Origin: CALREA01 sp041674865
GTDB taxonomy: Bacteria; Patescibacteriota; Gracilibacteria; UBA1369; UBA12463
Direction of reading: 5' to 3'
Assembly (NCBI GenBank): GCA_041674865.1
Contig: JBAYUX010000010.1
Span: forward strand, 1 to 27,951
Length of the DNA stretch: 27,951 nucleotides
Shown here: piece by piece, positions 1 to 8,027 of the stretch
Layout of the letters: each line of letters opens with the position of its first letter
How positions within the stretch are numbered: the first letter of the stretch is position 1
Notes under the pieces: generated by a model
The model's database searches: none
The model's input: the letters and a program-made list of their open reading frames with translations, nothing else
What the model was told of the DNA's origin: nothing
Position numbers and translations under genes: made by a program

Positions 1-2
1 GT

Positions 3-947
3 ACGCCTACTGGAAATTTCGGACCTATAACAAAAGAAGCTCTTGGAAAGTTCCAGATAGCTCGCGGAATTGTTCGTCAGCAGAGCGATAAAGGATATGG
101 ATATTTTGGTCCACGTACAAAGGCAGCTCTCATGGAGACTCTATCTTCTTTGCGTCAGAATCAAGCTAAGCCATCGGAAACTCCTATTCATCCAACTCTT
201 TTGAGGACAATAGCTGGAGTTGCAGACTCTGTACGCACTCAATCAGCAGTGAGTGATCCTAAACTTGCAACATCGATTACTCGGACTCCGCGACAGGCTG
301 AAATTATGAAAAAAGTTCTTGCTCAGTATGACTCGAGTGTTGCAGTATGGACTAAGCTCAAAATTCCAACCAAAGGTATCCAGACAAAACAAGAAGTCAG
401 TGCTTGGCTCAACAGCCTTCCAGGTAAAACGCTCGAAAACCTCGCGGCATATGGTGAGATAAGGTTGAAGTTTATTCCACCGATAAAAACTATGGATCTT
501 ATGAAGGCTATGAATATGAACAAAGGTCGTAACATTATCGAGGGCATAGGATGGGAGAAAGTAGGAGCAAAAGAATGGGAATTTGGCCTTACGGCTGACG
601 TCGGTATCATGCAGGTAGATGAGGGTATTTATTATGTCGATCCAAAAAATAAACAAGCTGGAAGTCAAAAGAACCAAGAAATGATCAGGCTTTATGAAAA
701 AAAATACGAGGGGCAAGGGTTAGATATTATGTCAGCAAAACATTGTATTCCATCAGGCATAGAAGCTATGGATCGTAGAAAGACGGTGGATGATATGAAT
801 ATATACGCCTTTAAAGATTCAAAAGTAGCTGATTTTGTGCTGAGTATACTTTGGCATAATTCTAATCCGCTCCTATTCACTGTCGATCCCAATACATCGA
901 TAAGAAATCTCCGTTGTCAGCCATGGTTACAGGGAAAGAAGATTTAG
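3..947 (+). CDS. Peptidoglycan-binding-module protein, 5' end cut by window
   Basis: The reading frame is open from base 3, so the true start lies before the window; the first in-frame ATG inside it (132) falls within the domain. The first ~45 visible residues form a peptidoglycan-binding-like module: NFGPITKEALGKFQ, then GYFGPRTKAAL. This repeat pattern is common in Patescibacteria cell-envelope proteins. The remaining ~270 residues match no family I recognise. They are mixed-charge and soluble-looking, with a single cysteine pair far apart and no membrane segment. Localisation cannot be judged because the N-terminus is missing. The 844-aa protein at 10809 carries the same module with very similar wording, so the two belong to one envelope-associated class. 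The gene ends in TAG, 25 bp from the convergent helicase gene; I see no terminator hairpin between them. The function of the C-terminal part is unknown. Confidence 0.8.
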   Translation, partial: TPTGNFGPITKEALGKFQIARGIVRQQSDKGYGYFGPRTKAALMETLSSLRQNQAKPSETPIHPTLLRTIAGVADSVRTQSAVSDPKLATSITRTPRQAEIMKKVLAQYDSSVAVWTKLKIPTKGIQTKQEVSAWLNSLPGKTLENLAAYGEIRLKFIPPIKTMDLMKAMNMNKGRNIIEGIGWEKVGAKEWEFGLTADVGIMQVDEGIYYVDPKNKQAGSQKNQEMIRLYEKKYEGQGLDIMSAKHCIPSGIEAMDRRKTVDDMNIYAFKDSKVADFVLSILWHNSNPLLFTVDPNTSIRNLRCQPWLQGKKI

Positions 948-972
948 TTTTGACCTTTTCGATTGTTGGCGA

Positions 973-2271
973 TTAAATCCTCTCAAAGGTCTCCCTCTCG
1001 TACTCGGTGAGGAATTTGTGGACTTGGCGGTCGACACGGACGTCGCTCTTTCGGATGGGCTTTTTTAGGCGAATTCCTTCAAAAGTGCGGCAACGACTGA
1101 GTGCCACATAGGTCTGACCCGAGGCGAAGCTTCCATTTCCAAGATCGATGACGACTTTGTCGAACGTCTTACCCTGACTTTTATGAATCGTAATCGCCCA
1201 GGCGAGTTTCAAAGGAATCTGCTCAAAGGCACCGGCGCTTTTTTGAGAAAGCGACTTCGAAGAAGAGTCATACTCATACCTGTAGAGTTTCCACTCGTGA
1301 GGCGTGACGTGAACTTCCTTGCCTCCATGAATTTTCACAATCACCGCACGTGAGAGAATTTCCGTGACCTGTCCGACGGTTCCATTAACCCACTGGCCAT
1401 CCATATCGTTGTTTGCAAACATGACCTGCGCGCCGACTTTGAGCGTGAGTGCCTGATCGGTAGGGTACTGTTTCATATCAAAGTTTCCTTTGATCGTACT
1501 TGTAAAATGACATGCCGGGGTTTTGAGTTGTGCGAGGCGTGCATCGTTAATATCTGCTGCGAGTTGATTCGTAGAAGTAAGGTGAATGCTGTCGTCATGT
1601 TCGGATGAACCCGTGAGAACGCGCATATTGATCGCGTTAATTTGCCGATCCGTAACAGTATTCACGCGAATCGCATTGAGAAGTTCGATGAAATTATCAT
1701 CACTTTGTCGATAAATTTTATCAAGTTCGACGAGATCCATAAAGAACCGCTCATCAGTTACCGCCTTCGAATGGAAGAACCATGGACTCTGATAAAACTC
1801 CTCAAAGAAATCTCTTTCGTGAGTCATTACAATCGGCGGGAGCTGGTAGAGATCTCCAATAAAGATCATCTGGACGCCACCAAAAGGCTCTTTGTTTTTT
1901 CGAGCGGCCTTGAGAAACTGATCCATGCAATCGGCAAGGTCGGCACGAACCATCGATACCTCATCGACAATAATCGTCGTCAGAAGTGTATAGAGCTCGT
2001 TCTTCGTCGCCTTCGCACCCTTTTTCTTCGCCTTATCAACGGTCATGTTCGGCATAAATCCAAAGAACGAGTGAATCGTCTCACCCTGAACATTGAGCGC
2101 CGCAACGCCCGTAGGCGCGAGCACGACAACATTCTTCTTCGTATGCTTCATGAAGTACGAGAGTAACGTCGACTTTCCCGTTCCGGCCTTACCCGTAAGA
2201 AAAACGCTACGATGGGTGTTCTCCATCAAATCGATCGCCCTCGTAAACTGCTCATGTTGTTCAATAACCAT
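973..2271 (-). CDS. PIF1/RecD-like superfamily 1 DNA helicase
   Basis: A 432-aa superfamily 1B helicase related to PIF1 and RecD2, which unwind DNA 5' to 3' using ATP. The Walker A motif GKAGTGKS is at residues 27-34. Motif Ia (VLAPTGVAALN) follows, then Walker B DEVS at 103-106 and GDLYQLPP at 139-146. The C-terminal UvrD-type part has AITIHKSQGKTFDKV (about 359-373) and TYVALSRC (387-394). The length suits a minimal PIF1-type enzyme without extra DNA-binding domains. It is the last gene of the unit tRNA-Leu, dnaE, aspS, helicase, 44 bp after aspS, so it is probably co-transcribed with the replicative polymerase. Likely roles are replication past structured DNA, R-loop or G-quadruplex removal, or recombination. 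The ATG at 2269-2271 has only a pyrimidine-rich leader before it and no Shine-Dalgarno. The family call is secure; the exact role is inferred. Confidence 0.9.
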   Translation of the reverse strand: MVIEQHEQFTRAIDLMENTHRSVFLTGKAGTGKSTLLSYFMKHTKKNVVVLAPTGVAALNVQGETIHSFFGFMPNMTVDKAKKKGAKATKNELYTLLTTIIVDEVSMVRADLADCMDQFLKAARKNKEPFGGVQMIFIGDLYQLPPIVMTHERDFFEEFYQSPWFFHSKAVTDERFFMDLVELDKIYRQSDDNFIELLNAIRVNTVTDRQINAINMRVLTGSSEHDDSIHLTSTNQLAADINDARLAQLKTPACHFTSTIKGNFDMKQYPTDQALTLKVGAQVMFANNDMDGQWVNGTVGQVTEILSRAVIVKIHGGKEVHVTPHEWKLYRYEYDSSSKSLSQKSAGAFEQIPLKLAWAITIHKSQGKTFDKVVIDLGNGSFASGQTYVALSRCRTFEGIRLKKPIRKSDVRVDRQVHKFLTEYERETFERI

Positions 2272-2315
2272 GGCAGCATTGTAGGGGAGAGTTGTGCTCG
2301 GAGCTAGAAGAAAAA

Positions 2316-4097
2316 TTAAATCTCTTCGTCGTCTTCCTCCGCAATCTCGATGTGCATCTCGTCGATCTGTTCTTTTGGAATTTCAGATGGAGCGCCCATC
2401 ATGAGATCCTTGGCCTTTGAGTCCTTAGGGAATGCCATGACTTCACGGATATTTGGTTCATCGCGGAAGATCATGACGAGACGGTCGATTCCCCAAGCGA
2501 TACCACCGTGTGGAGGTGCGCCGTACTCGAAAGCATGGAGCATATGTCCAAATCGGAGTTCGCAGTCTTCTGGAGAGATGCCGAGAACTTCGAAGATCTT
2601 GGACTGTTCTTTTGCGTCGTGAATTCGGATACTTCCACCACCAATTTCAGAACCGTTGAGCGCGAGATCGTATGCCTTAGCACGAACTGCACGTGGGTTC
2701 GTGTCGAGCATCGCGACATCTTCTGACATCGGAGCCGTGAACGGGTGATGTGCAGAAACGAGTCGCTTATCTTCCTTGCTGTACTCAAAAAGTGGGAACT
2801 CATAGATCCAGCAGAAGGCGAGCTCATCAGACTTTCGGAGGCCGAGCGTATCGCCACAAGCGAGACGAACCTGACCGAGAGCTGTTGCTGCAACGTCAAA
2901 CTCATCAGCACCGAAGAAGACGATATCACCAGTTTTTGCGCCAGTAGCACTTACCAACTTCGCCATCTCTTCTTCTGAGAAAAACTTCGCAATAGGGGAC
3001 TTCACACCACCTTCTTCCATAATGATGTATGCGAGACCCTTTGCACCGTAAACCTTTGCAACTTCAGTAAGATCGTCAATTTGCTTGCGAGTAAAACCAG
3101 AAGCGCCCTCGACTTTGAGAGCGAATACGACGCCGCCATCATGCGCAACCGCATCGGCAAAAACTTTGAATCCACAGCCACGAACGAGCTCGCTCACATC
3201 ACAAATTTCCATACCAAATCGGAGGTCTGGCTTATCAGATCCGTACTTCATCATCGCCTCTTTCCAAGTCAAACGTGGGAAAGGTTTCTTGAGCATTTTT
3301 TTGTGTGGAACATACTTCTCGACGAGTTCAATCATCAAACCCTCGTTCAAGCTCATGACATCTTCTGCGTCTACAAATGACATCTCGACATCGAGCTGAG
3401 TGAACTCTGGCTGACGGTCACCGCGCTGATCTTCATCACGGAAACATCGAGCGATCTGGAAGTATCGATCCATACCAGCAACCATGAGAAGCTGTTTCAT
3501 CTGCTGTGGAGACTGTGGAAGAACGAAGAACTTTCCAGCGTAAAGTCGTGAAGGAACGATATATTCGCGTGAACCTTCTGGCGTTCCTTTGATAAGAATC
3601 GGAGTTTCGATTTCAACGAAGTCGTGTTTATCCATGTAATCGCGAATTGATTTCACGATCTTGTGACGAACGACAATGTTATTCTTCATACGCTCACGTC
3701 GAAGATCGAGGTAACGATACTTCAATCGGAGTTCTTCGTTTGGATCTTGCGGAACGTCGATTTCAAATGGTGTCGTCTTTGCAGCGTTGAGAATCTTCAT
3801 CTCAGCAACGACGAGTTCAATCTCACCAGTGACCATATTTTTATTCTCAGAACCTTCTGGTCGCTTACGAATAGAGCCAGTTACCTGCAACACAAACTCA
3901 CTTCGAACATCCTCAGCCATGCCGTGAACAGCTGCCTGTGAAGGATCGATGACCACCTGAGTAAGTCCATATCGGTCACGAAGATCGATAAAGATAAGTC
4001 CTCCATGATCTCGACGACGGTGAACCCAGCCGGCAAGAGTGACTTCCTTTCCAACGTGTGATGCGTTGAGTTCTGAACAAGTATGACTTCGATACAT
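2316..4097 (-). CDS. aspS: Aspartyl-tRNA synthetase, probably non-discriminating
   Basis: A 593-aa bacterial-type class II synthetase that charges tRNA with aspartate. The N-terminal OB-fold anticodon domain (about 1-110) has GWVHRRRDHGGLIFIDLRD. The catalytic core has motif 2 FRDEDQRGDRQPEFTQLD at 219-236 and a C-terminal motif 3 with GIAWGIDRLVMI. The GAD insertion domain lies between them, so the length is normal. Residue 31 is histidine (RRRDHGG). Discriminating bacterial AspRS usually has leucine there, and His is typical of non-discriminating enzymes, which also aspartylate tRNA-Asn for GatCAB to convert. That specificity is an inference from one position. The gene lies 29 bp after dnaE. 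In the gap, 4100-4122 can form a 7-bp hairpin with one mismatch and a 9-nt loop, of unknown role. The acidic tail EIAEEDDEEI is at the C-terminus. No Shine-Dalgarno is visible. Confidence 0.97.
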   Translation of the reverse strand: MYRSHTCSELNASHVGKEVTLAGWVHRRRDHGGLIFIDLRDRYGLTQVVIDPSQAAVHGMAEDVRSEFVLQVTGSIRKRPEGSENKNMVTGEIELVVAEMKILNAAKTTPFEIDVPQDPNEELRLKYRYLDLRRERMKNNIVVRHKIVKSIRDYMDKHDFVEIETPILIKGTPEGSREYIVPSRLYAGKFFVLPQSPQQMKQLLMVAGMDRYFQIARCFRDEDQRGDRQPEFTQLDVEMSFVDAEDVMSLNEGLMIELVEKYVPHKKMLKKPFPRLTWKEAMMKYGSDKPDLRFGMEICDVSELVRGCGFKVFADAVAHDGGVVFALKVEGASGFTRKQIDDLTEVAKVYGAKGLAYIIMEEGGVKSPIAKFFSEEEMAKLVSATGAKTGDIVFFGADEFDVAATALGQVRLACGDTLGLRKSDELAFCWIYEFPLFEYSKEDKRLVSAHHPFTAPMSEDVAMLDTNPRAVRAKAYDLALNGSEIGGGSIRIHDAKEQSKIFEVLGISPEDCELRFGHMLHAFEYGAPPHGGIAWGIDRLVMIFRDEPNIREVMAFPKDSKAKDLMMGAPSEIPKEQIDEMHIEIAEEDDEEI

Positions 4098-4126
4098 AGG
4101 GTCTCGGGGTTAATTCGAGGCCAATA

Positions 4127-7100
4127 TTAACCTATTTTTTCCCGCTCGAAAAGAGCTTTGAGCTGGTCGAGAATCGTTCCGTCGAAGCCAACTCCAAACG
4201 GAAGCTTAATTTTTTTGACCTCTTTGCCATTTTTGAGATGAACCTCAACTGGATGCTCGCCAGTGTGAGAAAGGAGGATAACTTTCACGGAATTCATGAT
4301 CTCGGGCTTGGTTTGATAAGGAACGACTATGACGAGCGTATCACCAATAATCTTTGGACCGAGCATTTCGGTGTCAGAACCTGAAGATCCGGAAGCACCG
4401 CCACCTGCGCCATCATGACCACCTTCCTCAATAAAACCTTCGTCATCGGTAGAAGTTCGTTCAGCTTTTTTTTCTTCCGGAGCTGCGACGATCATCTGAC
4501 GTTTCACGCGCTCAGTTGGATCGTACATGCCGGCTTCTTTTGCTCGCTCAATCATACTCTCAAGAGAAACGGCAGAGACGCTATCAACACTGAGGTTGTA
4601 CTCATTTCTGCGAAGATCGAGTCGTCCAGTAATCATCACGATGTGATCTTCTTTGAGTTTTTCAGCGAACATATTATATGACCTTGGAAAGACGACCGCG
4701 TTGATACGACCAGTTGGATCTTCCAAGAAAAACTGCATCATGTAGGCGCCAGACTTGGTAAAGATTTTTTTCGTATTCGTAATAAGTCCACAAAACTGGA
4801 CGCTCTTCCCGAGGTATTTTTTCGTAATTTTTTCAGTAAGGAGAACTTTTTTCGAGAGATACTTTCGAAGTCCCTGAAGTGGATGACTGGAGACATAGAG
4901 TCCGAGAAACTCTTTCTCCCAACGAAGACAGTCCATCGGAAGAGCAGGCTTAACTTTTTCAAGAACAAACTCAGGAGCATCACCAGAAGCCATCTCATCA
5001 AAGAGACCAATCTGACCCTGCGCCTGACCACCCTGGTGTGATTTTGCATGAGCGATGATACGCTCGAAGTTCGTAACGAGTGACATGCGTTCACCAATTT
5101 CTTCGAAGGCGCCACAGTAGGCGAGCGCAGTAAACAACTTCTTATTAATAAGATTTGGCGGCACGCGCTCGGCCAGATTTTGTACCGAACTAAATGGTCC
5201 GAATTTTCTTCTAATGTCGAGAATTTCAGTAATAGGAGCCGTTCCAACACCCTTCACGGCAGACAGACCGAAACGAATTTTTCCAGGAGCAACTAAGGTG
5301 AAGTCAACTTCAGACTCGTTGATAGATGGCGGAAGAACTTGAACTCCCATCGACTCACACTCTTCAATTTCGATCGCAATTCGATCCATGTCGCCCTGAT
5401 CACACATGAGGAGAGCGGTCATAAACTCATCTGGGAAGTTTCCCTTCAAATACGCAGTCTGGTAAGCGATCATCGCATAACATGCTGCATGAGCCTTGTT
5501 GAAACCATAACCCGCGAACGGTTCGATGACTTCCTTAAACACCTCTTCTGCGAGTTTTGCCGTGTGGCCTTTTGCGACCGCACCCTGCACAAACTTTTCT
5601 TTTTGCTCTTCAAGCATCGAGAGAATTTTTTTACCTACAGCCTTTCGGAGAATGTCCGCCTCACCAAGTGAGTAGCCTGCAAACTGCTGAGCAATCTGCA
5701 AAATCTGCTCCTGATAAACCGCAACACCGTAGGTTTCATTGAGGATCGTCTCGAAACTCTTGTCCTGATAGTGAACTGTTTCTGGATGATGTTTTCCTTT
5801 GATGTAACTCGGAATCCACTCCATTGGACCTGGTCGATAGAGTGCAACCATCGCGATAATATCTTCGAAACGAGTTGGAATAAGTTCCTTCAAATATCGT
5901 CGCATACCACTGGATTCCAACTGGAAGACTCCCGTCGTTTCACCCTTCTGCAAGAGCTCAAACGCCTTCGCGTCATCCATAGGAATTCGATCGAGGACGA
6001 TATCAATACCTCGTGACTTTCGAATATTGAGAAGAGTCTTTTCCATAATGGTAAGGTTCTTAAGTCCCAAGAAGTCCATTTTCAAGAGACCAATTTCTTC
6101 AATCGGTTTCATCGAGTACTGAGTCACCACGTCTTTATGTTCACCTGCGCCGAACTGGAGAGGCGTATACTCTACGAGTGGTTTTGAGGAGATAACGACC
6201 GCACACGCGTGAGTTCCAGCGTGACGAACTGTTCCTTCAAGCTCGATCGCATCATCGAGAAGTGCTTTTGCTCGAGGATCTTTTTCATAGAGACTTTTGA
6301 GTTCGGGGTCTTTTTCAATCGACTCGGTGAGCGGGACGTGTTTTCCTTGAAGTGGTGGTGGAATTTTTTTTGCCACAGCATCAACTTCTCCATATGGATA
6401 ACCGAGAGCGCGTCCGACATCACGAACAGCGGCCCTAGAAGCCATCGTTCCAAAGGTAATAATTTGGGCGACATTCTCACGACCATATTTTTCAATAACA
6501 TAATCAAGTACCTCGCTGCGTCGATCATCGGCGAAGTCGACGTCGATATCAGGCATTGAGATACGTTCTGGATTCAAGAATCGCTCGAAGATCAGTCCAT
6601 ACTTCATTGGATTGAGCTGCGTAATGCCAAGAGAATACGAAAGAAGTGAGCCGGCCGCCGATCCACGACCTGGGCCAACCACGATACCTTTTTCTCGAGC
6701 GGCCTTGATGAAGTCCCACACAATCAAGAAGTACGCATCAAATCCCATTTGATGAACAATGCCGAGCTCATATTCGAGCTGTTTTAGCGCCGCCTCCGGC
6801 GGCGCCCCATCAAACCTCATATTCAACCCCTCATAACACAACTCCCTCAAATACACATCCGGCGCCTCATTATTCGGCGTTGAGTAGTGCGGCAACAAAT
6901 TTTGATGAAACGGAATCTCGATATTACACATGTCCGCAATCTTGACCGTATTGGTAACCGCCTCGGGCGTATCTTTAAATACCTCTTTCATCTCTTCTGG
7001 TGTACGCAAAGAAAAATCACCAGAAAACTTCATTCGGTTTTCATCGTAAATATTCGTACCGGTTTGAATCGACAAGAGAATATCGTGAGAGTGTTCCTCC

Positions 7101-7738
7101 TCCGGTTTCACATAATGCGAATCACCCGTCGCCACAAGTGGCACGTCCATTTCTTTCGACAGCGCAATCAGCGCCTTATTCACAACAGCCTGTTGCTCAA
7201 GAAGGGGATTGTCCTGGATTTCCAAATAGAAATGATCCGGACCCATCGTATCCTTATAAAACTGAATCACCTCGCGAGCCAACTTCATGTCATCAGACAA
7301 AATCGCCCGGCTCACCTCGCCATTCAAACAGCCACTCAAAATAATCAAATCTTCCTTATAAACACTCAAAAGCGCGTGATCAATTCGGGGTTTATAATAA
7401 AAACCCTCAAGATTCGCCTTCGTCACCAGCTGCATCAGATTCTGATAACCCTTATAGCTCTTCGTCAGGACCGTGACGTGAAATGGCTTATTATCAATAC
7501 CCGCCGTCTTATCAAACCTCGTCCTCTGAGCCATATACATCTCGCATCCAATAATCGGCTTAATGCCGGCTTTTTTGGCCGCTTTATAGAAATCAATCGC
7601 CCCATACAAAACTCCATGGTCGGTAAGCCCCAAAGCTGGACAACCCATCGCCTTGGCACGCTCAACCATGAGATCCGGAGAGCGTAAGCCATCCAGAAGA
7701 CTGTAGTAAGAGTGAGAATGAAGATGAACAAAAGACAT
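4127..7738 (-). CDS. dnaE: DNA polymerase III alpha subunit
   Basis: The catalytic subunit of the replicative polymerase, 1203 aa from the ATG at 7736-7738 (MSFVHLHSHSYY). The open frame continues upstream but only across the tRNA-Leu gene, so that extension is not coding. Domains in order are: PHP (1-~280) with HLHSHSYYSLLDG, LTDHG, GCEMYM and ATGDSHYV; the palm with GPGRGSAAGSLLSY and PDIDVDFADDRR near residue 395; fingers and the helix-hairpin-helix region; an OB-fold (VQFCGLITNTKKIFTKSGAY); and a glycine/serine-rich linker before a ~90-residue C-terminal domain. The PHP metal-ligand positions look intact. In E. coli DnaE they are degenerate, so this PHP may be catalytic, for example in proofreading. 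Codon use changes inside the gene: codons upstream of about 6800 favour G or T endings (AAG, GAG, TTG, GCG), and later ones favour CGA, GAA and CTC. The start lies 20 bp from the tRNA 3' end, without a Shine-Dalgarno. Confidence 0.97.
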   Translation of the reverse strand: MSFVHLHSHSYYSLLDGLRSPDLMVERAKAMGCPALGLTDHGVLYGAIDFYKAAKKAGIKPIIGCEMYMAQRTRFDKTAGIDNKPFHVTVLTKSYKGYQNLMQLVTKANLEGFYYKPRIDHALLSVYKEDLIILSGCLNGEVSRAILSDDMKLAREVIQFYKDTMGPDHFYLEIQDNPLLEQQAVVNKALIALSKEMDVPLVATGDSHYVKPEEEHSHDILLSIQTGTNIYDENRMKFSGDFSLRTPEEMKEVFKDTPEAVTNTVKIADMCNIEIPFHQNLLPHYSTPNNEAPDVYLRELCYEGLNMRFDGAPPEAALKQLEYELGIVHQMGFDAYFLIVWDFIKAAREKGIVVGPGRGSAAGSLLSYSLGITQLNPMKYGLIFERFLNPERISMPDIDVDFADDRRSEVLDYVIEKYGRENVAQIITFGTMASRAAVRDVGRALGYPYGEVDAVAKKIPPPLQGKHVPLTESIEKDPELKSLYEKDPRAKALLDDAIELEGTVRHAGTHACAVVISSKPLVEYTPLQFGAGEHKDVVTQYSMKPIEEIGLLKMDFLGLKNLTIMEKTLLNIRKSRGIDIVLDRIPMDDAKAFELLQKGETTGVFQLESSGMRRYLKELIPTRFEDIIAMVALYRPGPMEWIPSYIKGKHHPETVHYQDKSFETILNETYGVAVYQEQILQIAQQFAGYSLGEADILRKAVGKKILSMLEEQKEKFVQGAVAKGHTAKLAEEVFKEVIEPFAGYGFNKAHAACYAMIAYQTAYLKGNFPDEFMTALLMCDQGDMDRIAIEIEECESMGVQVLPPSINESEVDFTLVAPGKIRFGLSAVKGVGTAPITEILDIRRKFGPFSSVQNLAERVPPNLINKKLFTALAYCGAFEEIGERMSLVTNFERIIAHAKSHQGGQAQGQIGLFDEMASGDAPEFVLEKVKPALPMDCLRWEKEFLGLYVSSHPLQGLRKYLSKKVLLTEKITKKYLGKSVQFCGLITNTKKIFTKSGAYMMQFFLEDPTGRINAVVFPRSYNMFAEKLKEDHIVMITGRLDLRRNEYNLSVDSVSAVSLESMIERAKEAGMYDPTERVKRQMIVAAPEEKKAERTSTDDEGFIEEGGHDGAGGGASGSSGSDTEMLGPKIIGDTLVIVVPYQTKPEIMNSVKVILLSHTGEHPVEVHLKNGKEVKKIKLPFGVGFDGTILDQLKALFEREKIG
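6787..6805. repeat. GC-rich perfect inverted repeat inside dnaE
   Basis: Arms GCGCCGCC and GGCGGCGC (8 bp) flank a 3-nt loop TCC. The repeat lies within dnaE, in codons for the segment GAPPEAA between the PHP and polymerase domains, and close to the point where the gene's codon style changes. No U-run follows on either strand, so it is not an intrinsic terminator. A very stable mRNA hairpin here could slow ribosomes between two domains, or it may simply reflect local GC-rich codons. Confidence 0.6.
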
Positions 7739-7758
7739 TTTGAAGCTGATTTCAAGAA

Positions 7759-7842
7759 TGGTGCCTGGGAGAGGACTCGAACCTCCACATCTTTCGATAC
7801 CAGCTCCTAAGGCTGGCGCGTCTGCCATTTCGCCACCCAGGC
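7759..7842 (-). tRNA. tRNA-Leu (anticodon UAG), CCA encoded
   Basis: The minus strand folds as a class II tRNA of 84 nt. Acceptor arms GCCTGGG and CCCAGGC pair fully. The anticodon arm is CCAGC-CTTAGGA-GCTGG with TAG at positions 34-36. A short variable arm ATC-GAAA-GAT follows, then the T-arm GGAGG-TTCGAGT-CCTCT. Discriminator A is followed by a genomically encoded CCA (7759-7761). A long variable arm plus anticodon UAG identifies leucine, reading CUN codons. dnaE starts 20 bp downstream, so the tRNA is probably cut out of a longer transcript. A -10-like GATAAT on the minus strand (7874-7879) lies ~30 bp upstream, but its -35 is poor. Confidence 0.95.
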
Positions 7843-7899
7843 AAAACAGTACCTTTGTACCACGTTCAACCCAATTATCAAAGCCAAAGCACCGAAAAC

Positions 7900-7928
7900 T
7901 TGACAAAACAAGACTTAATGCCTACAAT
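7900..7928 (+). promoter_or_regulatory. Strong sigma-70-type promoter P1 for the 8028 regulator
   Basis: TTGACA (7900-7905), a 17-bp spacer, then TACAAT (7923-7928): 11 of 12 consensus positions with ideal spacing. The predicted transcription start is near 7935, giving a leader of about 93 nt before the ATG at 8028. Confidence 0.65.
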
Positions 7929-7972
7929 TTCAACTTACCAAACGGTGAGCCAGGAAAAAATCACACCAGTAC

Positions 7973-8001
7973 TTGACACATCTATTCAAAGTACCTAGTG
8001 T
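7973..8001 (+). promoter_or_regulatory. Second promoter P2 for the 8028 regulator
   Basis: TTGACA (7973-7978), a 17-bp spacer, then TAGTGT (7996-8001). The -35 is perfect; the -10 matches 4 of 6. The predicted start near 8008 leaves a ~20-nt leader before the ATG at 8028. It would place the alternative GTG at 7998 inside the -10, which argues for the ATG. Tandem promoters suggest the regulator is controlled in more than one way. Confidence 0.5.
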
Positions 8002-8027
8002 ATACCCCGCTCCTAACCAATCTGCAT

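Noticed and set aside
1642..2166. Rightward 174-aa reading frame opposite the helicase gene
   Set aside because: It is a shadow of the conserved helicase frame, rich in Arg/Ile/Asn without any domain.
6787..6805. Intrinsic terminator inside dnaE
   Set aside because: There is no U-run on either strand and the reading frame continues unbroken.
6887..7687. Rightward 266-aa reading frame opposite dnaE
   Set aside because: It is a mirror of the conserved PHP domain coding; its composition (R, N, H, I rich) is typical of an antisense shadow.
7739..7906. In-frame 56-codon N-terminal extension of dnaE
   Set aside because: It is read across the tRNA-Leu gene. The PHP domain begins at MSFVHLHSHS (7738), as in all homologues.
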